64,000 nt of DNA from Alteromonadales bacterium alter-6D02 (lineage in GTDB: Bacteria > Pseudomonadota > Gammaproteobacteria > Enterobacterales > Psychrobiaceae): positions 115,306 to 179,305 of the forward strand of contig PIZK01000010.1 of assembly GCA_002835545.1 (NCBI GenBank), written 5' to 3'. The number at the start of each line of letters is the position of its first letter. Within the stretch, counting starts at the first letter, position 1. The notes below the pieces were generated by a model that saw only the letters and a list, made by a program, of their open reading frames with translations, was not told the origin of the DNA and made no database searches. Positions 1 to 8,855 of this stretch are shown in pieces. The translations under genes were made by a program, and so were the position numbers.

Positions 1-210
1 GGTCAAATCACAGAGCAATACCCTGCAAACCCTAACGGTTCTGTTGCTGGTATTACTGGTTTAACAACTACCGACGGTCGTGTCACGATAATGATGCCTC
101 ACCCTGAGCGTGTTTTCCGTGCTGTTGCAAACTCATGGCGACCAGATGCATGGCAAGAAGATAGCCCATGGATGCGTATGTTCCGTAACGCGCGTGTTAA
201 CGTTGGCTAG
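1..210 (+). CDS. purL: PurL, phosphoribosylformylglycinamidine synthase (C-terminal 69 residues only)
   Basis: Only the 3' end of the gene lies in the window; the frame is open from base 1 to a TAG at 208-210. The visible residues include MPHPERVFR followed by a tail with [11 protein letters not shown], which matches the end of the glutaminase (class I amidotransferase-like) domain of large bacterial PurL proteins. The histidine in PHPE is the catalytic-triad region of that domain. PurL catalyses the fourth step of purine synthesis, converting FGAR to FGAM with glutamine as nitrogen donor, in the cytosol. A strong terminator follows directly, so the gene ends its own transcript. The remaining roughly 1,200 residues lie upstream of the window. 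Confidence 0.93.
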   Translation, partial: GQITEQYPANPNGSVAGITGLTTTDGRVTIMMPHPERVFRAVANSWRPDAWQEDSPWMRMFRNARVNVG

Positions 211-238
211 TTAAGTAAGTTAATTGTTACAAAACAGT

Positions 239-265
239 AAGAGCGGCTTTGGCCGCTCTTTTTTT
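239..265 (+). terminator. Rho-independent terminator of purL
   Basis: A GC-rich stem, AAGAGCGGC pairing with GCCGCTCTT around a four-base loop, runs straight into seven T residues. It lies 28 bases after the purL stop codon. Confidence 0.9.
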
Positions 266-410
266 ATATGCGCTATTGTTCATTAATTTGTGACCAATAG
301 CTCAAAAAGTTTAAAAGGAGGCTAAGAATAATTATAACGGTTGTTAATTGTTCCGATAAATCCGTAGAATTTGTCAGGCTTTATGCTTATTAATTTCACA
401 TGAGATACTT

Positions 411-1250
411 ATGAACGTTTTAACTGTCGATTATACTGCGGATGATGCGCCACAGCGCTTTGTTGAATCATTACATAACACGGGCTTTGGCGTGTTAACT
501 AACCACCCAATTGCAAAAGAGAAAGTGCAATCAATTTATGATAATTGGTATGAGTTCTTCATGACTGAAGCTAAGCATGACTTTTTATTTGATCCCAAAA
601 CACAAGATGGTTATTTCCCTCCGTCAGTATCAGAAACAGCTAAAGACCATTCAGTAAAAGATATTAAAGAATATTTTCATTGTTACCCTTGGGGTAAAAT
701 GCCGCAGCACCTTAAAGATGAAGTGATGGAGTATTACCAACTCGCTAACGCTTTAGCGCAGGAGTTACTTGGTTGGATTGAAGAGCACGCGCCAAGTGAT
801 GTGAAAGTGAGATTTAACCAATCGCTACCATCGATGGTTGAAGGCAGTGAAGGTACCTTACTGCGTGTATTACACTACCCACCAATCACTGGTGAGGAAG
901 AGCCGGGAGCGGTACGTGCAGCAGCACATGGTGATATTAATTTATTAACAGTGCTTCCAGCTGCAAATGAGCCAGGTCTTCAGGTTGTCGCTAACGACGG
1001 AAGCTGGTTTGATGTGCCTTGTGATTTTGGTAACTTGATCATCAATATCGGGGACATGCTTCAAGAAGCGTCTGGTGGTTATTACCCATCGACTATTCAC
1101 CGAGTCATTAATCCTACAGGGGGCCGGACGGAACACTCTCGTATTTCGTTACCATTATTTTTACACCCGAACCCTGAAGTTAAGTTATCTGAGCGTTATA
1201 CTGCGGGAAGCTACCTTGATGAGCGTTTGCGCGAACTCGGTGTTAAGTAA
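411..1250 (+). CDS. 2-oxoglutarate/Fe(II)-dependent oxygenase, isopenicillin N synthase-like family
   Basis: A 279-residue cytosolic protein of the 2OG-Fe(II) oxygenase superfamily. The metal-binding triad is visible as H173-x-D175 (in AAHGDINLLTVL) and H230 (in TIHRVINP), and the 2-oxoglutarate-binding R-x-S follows as R244/S246 (SRISLPLF). The N-terminal part has the GFGVLTNHP stretch typical of the DIOX_N domain seen in isopenicillin N synthase and gibberellin oxidase relatives. Family members oxidise small molecules using O2 and 2-oxoglutarate; the substrate here cannot be read from sequence. It stands alone between two terminators, downstream of purL and upstream of lon, so context gives little clue beyond independent expression. 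The ATG at 411 is used because the family N-terminus begins there; the ribosome site before it is weak. Confidence 0.85.
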   Translation: MNVLTVDYTADDAPQRFVESLHNTGFGVLTNHPIAKEKVQSIYDNWYEFFMTEAKHDFLFDPKTQDGYFPPSVSETAKDHSVKDIKEYFHCYPWGKMPQHLKDEVMEYYQLANALAQELLGWIEEHAPSDVKVRFNQSLPSMVEGSEGTLLRVLHYPPITGEEEPGAVRAAAHGDINLLTVLPAANEPGLQVVANDGSWFDVPCDFGNLIINIGDMLQEASGGYYPSTIHRVINPTGGRTEHSRISLPLFLHPNPEVKLSERYTAGSYLDERLRELGVK

Positions 1251-1274
1251 GTTAAAAAACGACATAAACTGATT

Positions 1275-1305
1275 AAAAAAGACTCAACTAGAGTCTTTTT
1301 TTGTT
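1275..1305 (+). terminator. Rho-independent terminator after the 2OG oxygenase gene
   Basis: Stem AAAAAAGACTC pairs with GAGTCTTTTTT around the loop AACTA and ends in a T-rich tail. It separates the oxygenase gene from the lon promoter region. Confidence 0.85.
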
Positions 1306-1377
1306 TTTATCTGATAAAAAGCTTGAGTAATCTGCTGCGCGCTGTAAATAATTGACTAAAGTTATTTATAAATAGCT

Positions 1378-1405
1378 GTTGAATTCTATTGATTTACCCC
1401 AATAT
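1378..1405 (+). promoter_or_regulatory. Sigma-32 (heat-shock) type promoter of lon
   Basis: The sequence GTTGAA at 1378-1383 is followed after 13 bases by CCCCAATAT at 1397-1405. This closely follows the known RpoH consensus (CTTGAA, 13-15 bases, CCCCATnT). It would start transcription near 1412, about 35 bases before the lon ATG at 1448. lon is a classic sigma-32 regulon member, so function and location agree; direct proof is lacking. Confidence 0.7.
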
Positions 1406-1447
1406 ATTGTAAGTAATATTTGTGGATCCCAGTTAAGAGAGAAAAAC

Positions 1448-3799
1448 ATGCCTTTAGAGCGCTCAGAACGCATTGATATTCCTGTTTTACCGTTACGCGA
1501 TGTGGTCGTGTACCCCCACATGGTGATCCCATTATTTGTTGGCCGTGAAAAGTCGATTCGTTGTTTAGAAGCCGCTATGGAACAAGATAAACTTATCTTG
1601 TTAGTGGCACAAAAGGACTCGAATGTTGATGACCCTCAAATGGATGAGATCTATCAAGTTGGTACTGTAGCTACCATCTTGCAACTATTAAAACTACCTG
1701 ACGGTACTGTAAAGGTATTGGTCGAAGGTAATCAGCGTGCTCGTATTAACAAATTATACGCTGGTGAAGACTTACTCAGTGCTGATGCTCAGTATATGGT
1801 GACAGAGCCATTAGAAGATCTAGAGCAAGAAGTTTTGATTAGAACAGCTGTTGCCCAATTTGATTCTTATATTAAATTAAATAAAAAAATCCCACCTGAG
1901 GTATTAACCTCACTGTCGGGGATTGATGATGCTGCTCGCTTGGCCGATACAATGGCTGCTCATATGACGCTTAATCTTGAGGATAAGCAGCAAGTCATTG
2001 AGATTGATAATGTTAACGAACGCTTAGAATTTCTATTAACCATGATGGAGTCGGAAATTGATCTACTTCACATGGAAAAGAAAATTAGAGGCCGTGTTAA
2101 AAAGCAAATGGAGAAGTCTCAACGCGAGTACTATCTCAATGAGCAGATGAAAGCCATTCAAAAAGAGATTGGTGAGCTTGATGATACGCCCGACGAAATG
2201 GAAGAGTTGGCACAAAAGATCAAAGACGCTGGTATGCCAAGCGACGCACAAAAGAAAGCGGAAGCAGAGTTACAGAAGCTTAAGATGATGTCAGCGATGT
2301 CTGCTGAAGCAACAGTAGTGCGTAGCTATGTGGACTGGATGGTTTCTGTGCCATGGAAAAAGCGTAGCAAAGTGAAGAAAGATCTTGCTAAAGCGGAAGT
2401 GGTATTAAACTCTGACCACTACGGCTTAGAGAAAGTAAAAGAACGTATTTTAGAGTACCTTGCAGTACAGTCACGAGTGCGTCAGCTTAAAGGGCCTATT
2501 TTGTGTCTTGTTGGGCCTCCTGGCGTTGGTAAAACATCATTGGGTCAATCTATCGCTAAAGCTACTGGACGAAAATATGTCCGTATGGCGTTAGGTGGTG
2601 TACGTGATGAAGCAGAGATTCGAGGTCACCGTCGTACCTATATTGGTTCAATGCCGGGCAAGTTGATTCAAAAAATGGCAAAAGTGGAAGTGAAAAACCC
2701 GCTATTCCTGCTTGATGAAATTGATAAAATGAGTTCTGACATGCGTGGCGACCCCGCGTCAGCATTACTAGAAGTGCTTGATCCAGAACAAAACAATAGC
2801 TTCAACGACCATTACCTTGAGGTAGACTATGACCTGTCAGATGTAATGTTTGTAGCGACTTCTAACTCAATGAACATTCCGGGTCCCTTATTGGATCGGA
2901 TGGAAGTGATTCGTTTATCTGGCTATACCGAAGATGAAAAGCTCAATATTGCTAAGCAGCATTTACTGTCAAAACAAATTGAACGTAACGGCTTAAAAGC
3001 AAAAGAGATTGAAATCGAAGATAGCGCGATTATCGGGATTATTCGTTACTATACACGTGAAGCAGGCGTACGTTCGCTTGAGCGTGAAATCTCTAAGTTA
3101 TGTCGTAAAGCGGTTAAAACCATCTTACTAAAAGAAGTTGAAGGTAAGGTTGTGATTACGGATCAAAATCTCAGCGATTTCTTAGGGGTGCAACGTTTTG
3201 ATTACGGCAAATCCGACGGTAATAACCAAATTGGTCAAGTGACAGGGTTAGCATGGACTGAGGTGGGGGGTGACTTACTGACCATCGAAACGGCATCTGT
3301 TGTTGGTAAGGGTAAGCTGACGTATACCGGTTCTTTGGGTGATGTGATGCAAGAGTCGATACAAGCGGCGATGACTGTAGTTCGTTCTCGCGCTGAGAAA
3401 CTTCGTATCAATAGTGACTTTCATGAGAAACGTGATATTCACGTGCATGTCCCGGAAGGGGCAACACCAAAAGATGGTCCAAGCGCTGGCATAGCGATGT
3501 GCACTGCGCTGGTATCAAGCTTAACTGGCAATCCTGTACGCGGTGATGTCGCGATGACCGGTGAGATTACTTTACGTGGTGAAGTGTTACCAATTGGGGG
3601 CCTAAAAGAGAAGCTTCTAGCGGCTCACCGTGGTGGCGTTAAACGTGTTTTAATACCATATGAGAATGAACGTGACCTTGCTGACATTCCAGAAAACGTC
3701 ATTGGTGATTTAGAAATTCATCCTGTTAGATGGATTGACGATGTACTCACGCTCGCGTTAGAGCATGATCCACAAGGATTTTGTGCTAAATCAGCTTAA
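1448..3799 (+). CDS. lon: Lon, ATP-dependent serine protease
   Basis: A 783-residue protein (E. coli Lon is 784) that degrades misfolded and regulatory proteins in the cytosol. The order is an N-terminal substrate-binding domain starting [17 protein letters not shown], the AAA+ domain with Walker A GPPGVGKT at residues 356-363 and Walker B FLLDEIDK, and the C-terminal protease domain with the catalytic dyad S679 (in DGPSAG) and K722 (in GGLKEK). The frame stays open upstream to a TTG at 1379, but the family N-terminus and the heat-shock promoter at 1378-1405 place the true start at the ATG at 1448. The usual upstream neighbours clpP and clpX are absent here, whereas hupB follows as in other gammaproteobacteria. 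Confidence 0.97.
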   Translation: MPLERSERIDIPVLPLRDVVVYPHMVIPLFVGREKSIRCLEAAMEQDKLILLVAQKDSNVDDPQMDEIYQVGTVATILQLLKLPDGTVKVLVEGNQRARINKLYAGEDLLSADAQYMVTEPLEDLEQEVLIRTAVAQFDSYIKLNKKIPPEVLTSLSGIDDAARLADTMAAHMTLNLEDKQQVIEIDNVNERLEFLLTMMESEIDLLHMEKKIRGRVKKQMEKSQREYYLNEQMKAIQKEIGELDDTPDEMEELAQKIKDAGMPSDAQKKAEAELQKLKMMSAMSAEATVVRSYVDWMVSVPWKKRSKVKKDLAKAEVVLNSDHYGLEKVKERILEYLAVQSRVRQLKGPILCLVGPPGVGKTSLGQSIAKATGRKYVRMALGGVRDEAEIRGHRRTYIGSMPGKLIQKMAKVEVKNPLFLLDEIDKMSSDMRGDPASALLEVLDPEQNNSFNDHYLEVDYDLSDVMFVATSNSMNIPGPLLDRMEVIRLSGYTEDEKLNIAKQHLLSKQIERNGLKAKEIEIEDSAIIGIIRYYTREAGVRSLEREISKLCRKAVKTILLKEVEGKVVITDQNLSDFLGVQRFDYGKSDGNNQIGQVTGLAWTEVGGDLLTIETASVVGKGKLTYTGSLGDVMQESIQAAMTVVRSRAEKLRINSDFHEKRDIHVHVPEGATPKDGPSAGIAMCTALVSSLTGNPVRGDVAMTGEITLRGEVLPIGGLKEKLLAAHRGGVKRVLIPYENERDLADIPENVIGDLEIHPVRWIDDVLTLALEHDPQGFCAKSA

Positions 3800-3878
3800 A
3801 CTTTAGTTGAAATCATAAAATTTGATTAAAAAACTGTAAAATAATTAAAAAAAGTAGTTTTTATTAGGAAAAACTGTG

Positions 3879-3939
3879 ATAGCCTAGCTAGCGTTGAATT
3901 GCTCTAAAGCAGTGATAGCACGACTTAGCGCTAGGCTAT
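3879..3939 (+). repeat. Long-range inverted repeat between lon and hupB
   Basis: ATAGCCTAGC at 3879-3888 pairs perfectly with GCTAGGCTAT at 3930-3939. The 41-base interval holds a small TGCT/AGCA hairpin. The right arm is followed by TTTAG, a poor T-run, so it may act as a lon terminator or as part of the hupB leader; neither role is proven. Confidence 0.45.
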
Positions 3940-3976
3940 TTTAGAATATTAACAATAATAAAATCTATATTTAGTG

Positions 3977-4002
3977 GGTAACTTGAACCAGTTCAAATTA
4001 CC
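3977..4002. promoter_or_regulatory. Near-perfect dyad upstream of hupB, operator candidate
   Basis: Two 12-base arms, GGTAACTTGAAC and GTTCAAATTACC, flank a CA centre with a single mismatched pair. The dyad ends 62 bases before the hupB ATG. Its length and symmetry suggest a dimeric-protein operator or an RNA hairpin in the leader. No known regulator is recognised. Confidence 0.45.
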
Positions 4003-4064
4003 TAATATAAAAATACAGCTCAGGATATGAGGCTGTTGTAACAAGAAAAACTGAAGGGGATGAC

Positions 4065-4337
4065 ATGAATAAGTCTCAACTAATTGATAAAATCGCTGAA
4101 GGCGCTGATATTTCTAAAGCTAACGCAGGTCGCGCACTTGACGCTTTTATCGAAACTGTAACTGATGCACTTAAAGAAGATGACAAAGTTTCACTAGTTG
4201 GTTTTGGTACTTTCGAAGTACGTCAACGTTCAGCTCGTACAGGACGTAATCCTCAAACGGGTGCAGAGATTAAAATCGCTGCTGCTAACGTTCCAGCATT
4301 TAAAGCCGGTAAAGCACTAAAAGATTCAGTAAACTAA
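4065..4337 (+). CDS. hupB: HU-beta-like DNA-binding protein
   Basis: A 90-residue nucleoid protein of the HU/IHF family that bends DNA and compacts the chromosome. The sequence begins [19 protein letters not shown], contains the family signature [21 protein letters not shown], which forms the DNA-gripping beta arms with the intercalating proline in RNPQTG, and ends with the C-terminal helix [11 protein letters not shown]. Length and start match other HU subunits, and an AAGGGGA ribosome site lies 4 bases before the ATG. It sits between lon and ppiD, the conserved arrangement, but with tRNA-Asp placed immediately downstream and no terminator between, so the two are probably on one transcript. 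Confidence 0.96.
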   Translation: MNKSQLIDKIAEGADISKANAGRALDAFIETVTDALKEDDKVSLVGFGTFEVRQRSARTGRNPQTGAEIKIAAANVPAFKAGKALKDSVN

Positions 4338-4358
4338 GAGTTAGTTTATAGCGAATAA

Positions 4359-4435
4359 GGAGTGGTAGTTCAGTTGGTTAGAATACCGGCCTGTCACGCC
4401 GGGGGTCGCGGGTTCGAGTCCCGTCCACTCCGCCA
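4359..4435 (+). tRNA. tRNA-Asp (anticodon GTC)
   Basis: The 77-base sequence folds as a cloverleaf: acceptor GGAGTGG pairs with CCACTCC, followed by the discriminator G and an encoded CCA at 4433-4435. The anticodon GTC is at 4393-4395 in the loop CTGTCAC, and the T arm carries GGTTCGAGTCC. It is very close to the E. coli tRNA-Asp. It begins 21 bases after the hupB stop codon, and the first terminator comes after the tRNA. Confidence 0.97.
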
Positions 4436-4444
4436 AATTAAAAT

Positions 4445-4473
4445 GCGCATCTAAACAGATGCGCTTTTTTTTT
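4445..4473 (+). terminator. Rho-independent terminator after tRNA-Asp
   Basis: GCGCATCT pairs with AGATGCGC around the loop AAAC, followed by nine T residues. It is the first clear terminator after hupB, supporting a joint hupB-tRNA transcript. Confidence 0.9.
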
Positions 4474-4786
4474 ATCAAACTAATCTTAGATAAAAATAAT
4501 TTTACTATTGTCATAAAACCCGCAGGATATTGGGTTTGAGATATAGATTGCCCCTAACTTTGCTGCTATGATGTGCGCAATTTTATCAATCTAATAACAA
4601 TTACATTAAGTATTTGCCCAGTTGAGCCAGCTAAAACAAACTGGAACTTCGTTGCTCTCAATCCCAATAGCTAGCTATTAGTCAATCGAGTGCATTGTTC
4701 AAGCTTATTTTCCCAAGGCACAACAAGAGCGTTTACTTAGTGCAAATGCTATAAAAATAATAAACAGACAGTTTAAAGAGGCTCTG
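4474..4786. other. Intergenic region upstream of ppiD
   Basis: About 310 bases without a gene. It contains a perfect 14-base palindrome AATAGCTAGCTATT at 4666-4679 and a six-base dyad (CCAGTT at 4618-4623, AACTGG at 4639-4644). These may be regulatory. No promoter with good spacing was convincing. Confidence 0.4.
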
Positions 4787-6652
4787 ATGTTAGAAAAAAT
4801 TCGGGATGGATCTCAAGGGGTTGTTGCAAAAGCAATTCTTGGTGTTGTGATCCTTTCATTCGCCTTAGCCGGTATTGGTAGTTATCTTGGTGGTTCAAAT
4901 GAAGTGGCTGGCGCTATCGTCAACGGCCAAAAAATTACTGCTGCACAAGTAGAAGATGAATTTCAACAAGAACGTAGTCGCTTAGAGCAACAGTTCGGTG
5001 AAATGTTTAAAGCTATCGCTAATGATGCGAACTATATGGCGAGTGTGCGTCAAGGTGTCCTAGAGCGTTTAGTAGCTCAAGAGCTTATTGAGCAAACTGC
5101 ACACGCTATGGACTTACGTGTTGGTGACGAAGAAATTAAGCTAGCGATTCGTAAAATGCCTGAGTTTCAGGTTGATGGTCAATTTGATAATGACCGTTAC
5201 TTAATGTTGATTCGCCGTGCTGGTTACCGTGTAGAGCAGTTTAAAGAGATGTTACGTGTCGACATGACTCGTCGTCAGCTAATGACTTCTCTGATTAGTT
5301 CTGATTTCACACTGGATAGTGAAGCTAAAGCATTAGCAGCATTAGAACAACAAACGCGTGATATCCGCTTCATTGAAGTGGCTGCGGCTGATTTTATTAA
5401 TGACGTTACGGTTTCTGATGAACAAATTAATGATTATTATGATCTAAACAGCGGTCAATTCATGACTCAAGAGCAAATTAGCTTAGAGTTTGTTGAATTA
5501 AAAGTTGACGCATTAAAAAGCAAAGTATCAATTGAAGCAGACCAAGTGTTAGCTGCTTACAATGAAAATCTTAGCCAGTACCAGTCAACACCGCGTCGTA
5601 AGGTATCACACATCTTAGTGGAATTCGGTGATGATGAAATTGCTGCACAAGCCACTGCAAATGATATCTTAGCTCGTGTTCAAGGTGGTGAAGACTTCGC
5701 TACTGTTGCAAAAGCATCATCTGATGATACTTTTAGTGCTGAGCAAGGTGGTGATCTAGACTGGATTGAACCTGGTGTGATGGACCCTTCATTTGATGAG
5801 GCTGTTTTTGCTTTAAGTAAAGGTGAGGTATCAAGCCTAGTTAAAACTGAGTTTGGTTTCCACGTGATTAAAGTGACTGATGCTGAAGAAATGACAACCA
5901 AGTCATTTGATGACGTTAAAGAAGGTATTGAGCAAGAACTTGTTGATGAGGCTGCTAAGGAATTATTCTATGAGCTACAACAAGAGCTAGTTGATGTGTC
6001 TTTCCAAGTTCCTGAGAACCTTGATGAAGCCGCGGTTGCTATTGATGCTCAAGTTCAACACACAGAGTTATTTGCTCGCTTTGGCGCTCCGGCCGTTGTT
6101 AACTACCCGGAAGTAATTAGTGTGGCGTTTTCAGATGCTGTACTGAGTTCAGCGAGTAATTCTGATGTTATTGAGATCACACCTGAACATCACATGGTTA
6201 TCCGCTTAAAACAGCATAATCCAAGTGAGGTTAAATCTCTTGCTGATGTGACAGAGCAAATCAAACAGCGTCTTGTTCAAGAACACTCACAGGAGCTTGC
6301 TAAAGAAAAAGCACAAGATTATTTTGCTTCTTGGAGTGCTGGTACGGTTGTAGATGGAGTTTCAGTTGTTGAAAAGTCTGCAGTTAAGCGTAGTGAGCGA
6401 GATATTGATAATGCGATTGTTACAGCTGCATTCAAGTTAGCAAAAGCAACAGATACGCCGCAGGTTGAGTTAGTTAAGACTGTTAAAGGACAAGCTATTG
6501 TTTCTTTAGTTGCTGCGCACGATGTCGTAGCAACGGAACAGCAGGTGGCTGAAGTGGTTAATCGTCTAAATCGTCTAAACGCTGATACTACTTACAAAGC
6601 GTTTATTGATTCATTAAAAGCGACAAGTGATATTCAGTATCCTGTCCAGTAA
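4787..6652 (+). CDS. ppiD: PpiD, periplasmic peptidyl-prolyl isomerase/chaperone
   Basis: A 621-residue inner-membrane-anchored chaperone that helps newly secreted proteins leave the Sec translocon. The N-terminus MLEKIRDGSQGVVAKAILG leads into one membrane helix (about residues 15-35). A SurA_N-like chaperone region follows, then a parvulin domain at about residues 268-365 starting RKVSHILVEF and containing GGDLDWIEPG and FGFHVIKV, and a long C-terminal chaperone region. Length matches the family (E. coli 623). Position after hupB is conserved in gammaproteobacteria, and a strong terminator follows. In E. coli ppiD is in the Cpx and sigma-32 regulons; no matching site was confirmed here. Confidence 0.93.
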   Translation: MLEKIRDGSQGVVAKAILGVVILSFALAGIGSYLGGSNEVAGAIVNGQKITAAQVEDEFQQERSRLEQQFGEMFKAIANDANYMASVRQGVLERLVAQELIEQTAHAMDLRVGDEEIKLAIRKMPEFQVDGQFDNDRYLMLIRRAGYRVEQFKEMLRVDMTRRQLMTSLISSDFTLDSEAKALAALEQQTRDIRFIEVAAADFINDVTVSDEQINDYYDLNSGQFMTQEQISLEFVELKVDALKSKVSIEADQVLAAYNENLSQYQSTPRRKVSHILVEFGDDEIAAQATANDILARVQGGEDFATVAKASSDDTFSAEQGGDLDWIEPGVMDPSFDEAVFALSKGEVSSLVKTEFGFHVIKVTDAEEMTTKSFDDVKEGIEQELVDEAAKELFYELQQELVDVSFQVPENLDEAAVAIDAQVQHTELFARFGAPAVVNYPEVISVAFSDAVLSSASNSDVIEITPEHHMVIRLKQHNPSEVKSLADVTEQIKQRLVQEHSQELAKEKAQDYFASWSAGTVVDGVSVVEKSAVKRSERDIDNAIVTAAFKLAKATDTPQVELVKTVKGQAIVSLVAAHDVVATEQQVAEVVNRLNRLNADTTYKAFIDSLKATSDIQYPVQ

Positions 6653-6670
6653 TGGGTAATTAACTCTATA

Positions 6671-6697
6671 AAAAGGCGGTGATTACCGCCTTTTTTT
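6671..6697 (+). terminator. Rho-independent terminator of ppiD
   Basis: AAAAGGCGGT pairs perfectly with ACCGCCTTTT around the loop GATT, followed by three more T residues. It lies 18 bases after the ppiD stop. Its presence rules out the GTG at 6679 as a start for the next gene. Confidence 0.93.
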
Positions 6698-6729
6698 ATA
6701 CTCTGATTTCTAACATTTTAAGGTGTAAC

Positions 6730-8070
6730 GTGGAACGAGGACAATTTAGTTCGAAAATCGGCTTTATTATGGCTGCAGCTGGTGCAGCGGTTGGTTTAGG
6801 GAATATTTGGGGCTTTCCAACTCAAGTGGCGAGTAATGGTGGTGCAGCGTTTGTATTAGTCTATTTGATACTCGCTTTTTGTTTAGCATATCCAGCCTTG
6901 ATGGCTGAAATGATTGTAGGGCGCTCAGCCCGAGCAAATGCCGTAAAAGCACTTCCTGAGTTAACTGATAAGCCGATACTAAAGCAGTTTGGTCGTTTAG
7001 TAGGCTTAACAGGGCTATTAACTGTCGCTGTGATTTTAAGCTTTTACGCAATTATCGCAGGGTGGTTGTTTTCATTTTCTTTAGCACCAATAGCTAGCCT
7101 TGTCGTAGATAGTCATTGGCTTACGGACTTTTCTCTAGAGCGAAATATTATTTTCACTTTGCTGTTTATGGTCGCGACTATTCTAATTATTGCTCAAGGT
7201 GTGAGTAGCGGCATTGAACGTTGGTCAAAACGAATGATGCCTGCATTAATTGCGATATTATTACTGCTGATTGCTTATATGTTGACCTTGCCCGGCGCAA
7301 TGAAAGGCTTAACGCATTATTTAGTACCTGATTTTTCCTTAGTATTTAAAGGTGGCTTAATTATTAGTGCACTAGGGCAAGCCTTTTTTTCATTATCATT
7401 AGGTGTGGGTTGTATGCTTATTTACGGCTCCTATTTATCAAGCAAAGAGAATATTGTTAAAGTAGGGGCTTGGGTCACTCTCATTGATGTTGGTTTAGCG
7501 TTTATCGCAGGTCTGCTTATTATTCCAGTTATGTATATTGCTGCTCATCACGGGGTTGAAATTTTTGACAAGCAGGGCGCGTTAATTAATGGTGATACGT
7601 TGATCTTTAACGTATTACCAGCACTATTTGAGCAGATGGGAGATATTGGTCAGTTTGTTGCTTTCTTGTTTTTCCTATTAATGTCATTGGCTGGACTCAC
7701 TTCTTCAATTTCGCTATTGGAGGTACCAGTTGCTTATGTTGTCGAAAGTCATGGTGTAGCGCGTAAAAAAGCGAGTTGGGTGATTGGTGGTTTGATTACG
7801 CTATTAAGCCTAACCATTGTCTTTAACTTTGATTGGTTATTTGGCTTGGTCATTATGGTAACAACGCAATACAGCCAGCCTGTACTAGGGTTGTTCTTTT
7901 GCTTATTTGCCGGTTGGGTGTGGCATCGTGACCATGCTTTAGCCGAAATCAAGAAAGGCTATCCTGAAGCTGAGCAAAGCCTATTTTGGAAGATCTGGCC
8001 ATGGTATGTCCGATTTGTTTGCCCAGTATTTATCATCGTCATGTTTATTAATGCATTAATAGGTTCTTAA
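6730..8070 (+). CDS. Sodium-dependent transporter, NSS (SLC6-like) family
   Basis: A 446-residue inner-membrane protein with about eleven to twelve hydrophobic segments. The first segment carries the family signature AAAGAAVGLGNIWGFPTQ with a following NGGAAFVLVYL, which is the Na+ and substrate-binding unwound helix 1 in LeuT-type transporters. Bacterial members import amino acids or related compounds with Na+; the substrate here is unknown. The frame is open to a GTG at 6679, but that codon lies inside the ppiD terminator. The GTG at 6730, preceded by AAGGTG and starting VERGQFSSKIGF, fits the family N-terminus. It is a single-gene unit between ppiD and efpL. Confidence 0.85.
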   Translation: MERGQFSSKIGFIMAAAGAAVGLGNIWGFPTQVASNGGAAFVLVYLILAFCLAYPALMAEMIVGRSARANAVKALPELTDKPILKQFGRLVGLTGLLTVAVILSFYAIIAGWLFSFSLAPIASLVVDSHWLTDFSLERNIIFTLLFMVATILIIAQGVSSGIERWSKRMMPALIAILLLLIAYMLTLPGAMKGLTHYLVPDFSLVFKGGLIISALGQAFFSLSLGVGCMLIYGSYLSSKENIVKVGAWVTLIDVGLAFIAGLLIIPVMYIAAHHGVEIFDKQGALINGDTLIFNVLPALFEQMGDIGQFVAFLFFLLMSLAGLTSSISLLEVPVAYVVESHGVARKKASWVIGGLITLLSLTIVFNFDWLFGLVIMVTTQYSQPVLGLFFCLFAGWVWHRDHALAEIKKGYPEAEQSLFWKIWPWYVRFVCPVFIIVMFINALIGS

Positions 8071-8164
8071 ACCTACCTTTACATCGACCTCTTTTTGGCT
8101 GATGTAAAATTTATAACAATAGTACCCGTGCGACACGCACGGTAAGAAACAAAAGGAAAAAGCT

Positions 8165-8731
8165 ATGCCAAAAGCGAGTGATGTTAAAAAAAATACCGCA
8201 ATAGAATATAACAACGGTGTGTATATTATCCGTGATATCGAACGCTCTGTGCCACAAGGTCGCGCCGGTGGGAGTTTATACCGTATGCGTATGTATGATG
8301 TTGTTACAGGTTCAAAGGTTGATGAAACCTTTAAAGATGTCGATCTGCTTACCTTAGCTGATCTAACGCGCCGTGAAGCTGTTTTATCTTACACTGATGG
8401 TGATGAAGTTGTATTTATGGACTCTGAGGACTACACACCATATAACCTCAACAAGGAAGCAATTGCTGAGCAGGTTTTGTTCATAGACGAAAACACACAA
8501 GGGTTAAATGTGGTGCTTGTCAGTGGTACGCCAGTGGGCATTGATCTTCCGGCAAGTGTTGATTTGGAGATAGTTGAGACTGATCCGTCAATAAAAGGTG
8601 CTTCAGCTAGTGCTCGTACTAAACCTGCAACATTGGCATCGGGGCTAGTGATTCAAGTACCTGAGTACATTGCGACGGGTGAAAAAGTCAAAGTTAACAC
8701 CACTGACAAGAAGTTCATGGGACGCGCTTAA
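8165..8731 (+). CDS. efpL: EfpL (YeiP), elongation factor P-like protein
   Basis: A 188-residue, three-domain translation factor. It has the EF-P fold but carries R33 in the tip loop (PQGRAGGS), where EF-P has its modified lysine, and it ends in the YeiP-type pattern [25 protein letters not shown] and FMGRA. EF-P-like proteins bind stalled ribosomes between the P and E sites and promote peptide-bond formation at proline-rich motifs; EfpL is the unmodified paralogue described in enterobacteria. Start is the ATG at 8165, preceded by AAAAGGAAAAAG. It has its own upstream gap and a terminator shared with the converging DUF416 gene. Confidence 0.93.
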   Translation: MPKASDVKKNTAIEYNNGVYIIRDIERSVPQGRAGGSLYRMRMYDVVTGSKVDETFKDVDLLTLADLTRREAVLSYTDGDEVVFMDSEDYTPYNLNKEAIAEQVLFIDENTQGLNVVLVSGTPVGIDLPASVDLEIVETDPSIKGASASARTKPATLASGLVIQVPEYIATGEKVKVNTTDKKFMGRA

Positions 8732-8798
8732 ATTAGACTATTGCCGTTAATACTCTGGTTATTCTACATGGGGTAAACAAATGGCATTAGAATAAACA

Positions 8799-8828
8799 AA
8801 AAAGAGCTAACGTCGATTAGCTCTTTTT
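8799..8828. terminator. Bidirectional terminator between efpL and the DUF416 gene
   Basis: AAAAAGAGCTAA pairs with TTAGCTCTTTTT around a six-base loop. T-runs are present on both strands, so it can serve efpL on the plus strand and the barA-DUF416 unit on the minus strand. Confidence 0.88.
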
Positions 8829-8855
8829 GTATAAAGTTGAACAACTTGCCTTAGC

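Noticed and set aside
1379-1447. N-terminal extension of Lon from a TTG codon
   Set aside because: It lies on the heat-shock promoter, lacks a ribosome site, and does not match Lon N-termini.
4548-4572. Possible ppiD promoter TTGCCC ... TATGAT
   Set aside because: The spacing is only 13 bases, too short for a sigma-70 promoter.
6679-6729. N-terminal extension of the NSS transporter from GTG at 6679
   Set aside because: It starts within the ppiD terminator; the GTG at 6730 has a ribosome site and the family N-terminus.
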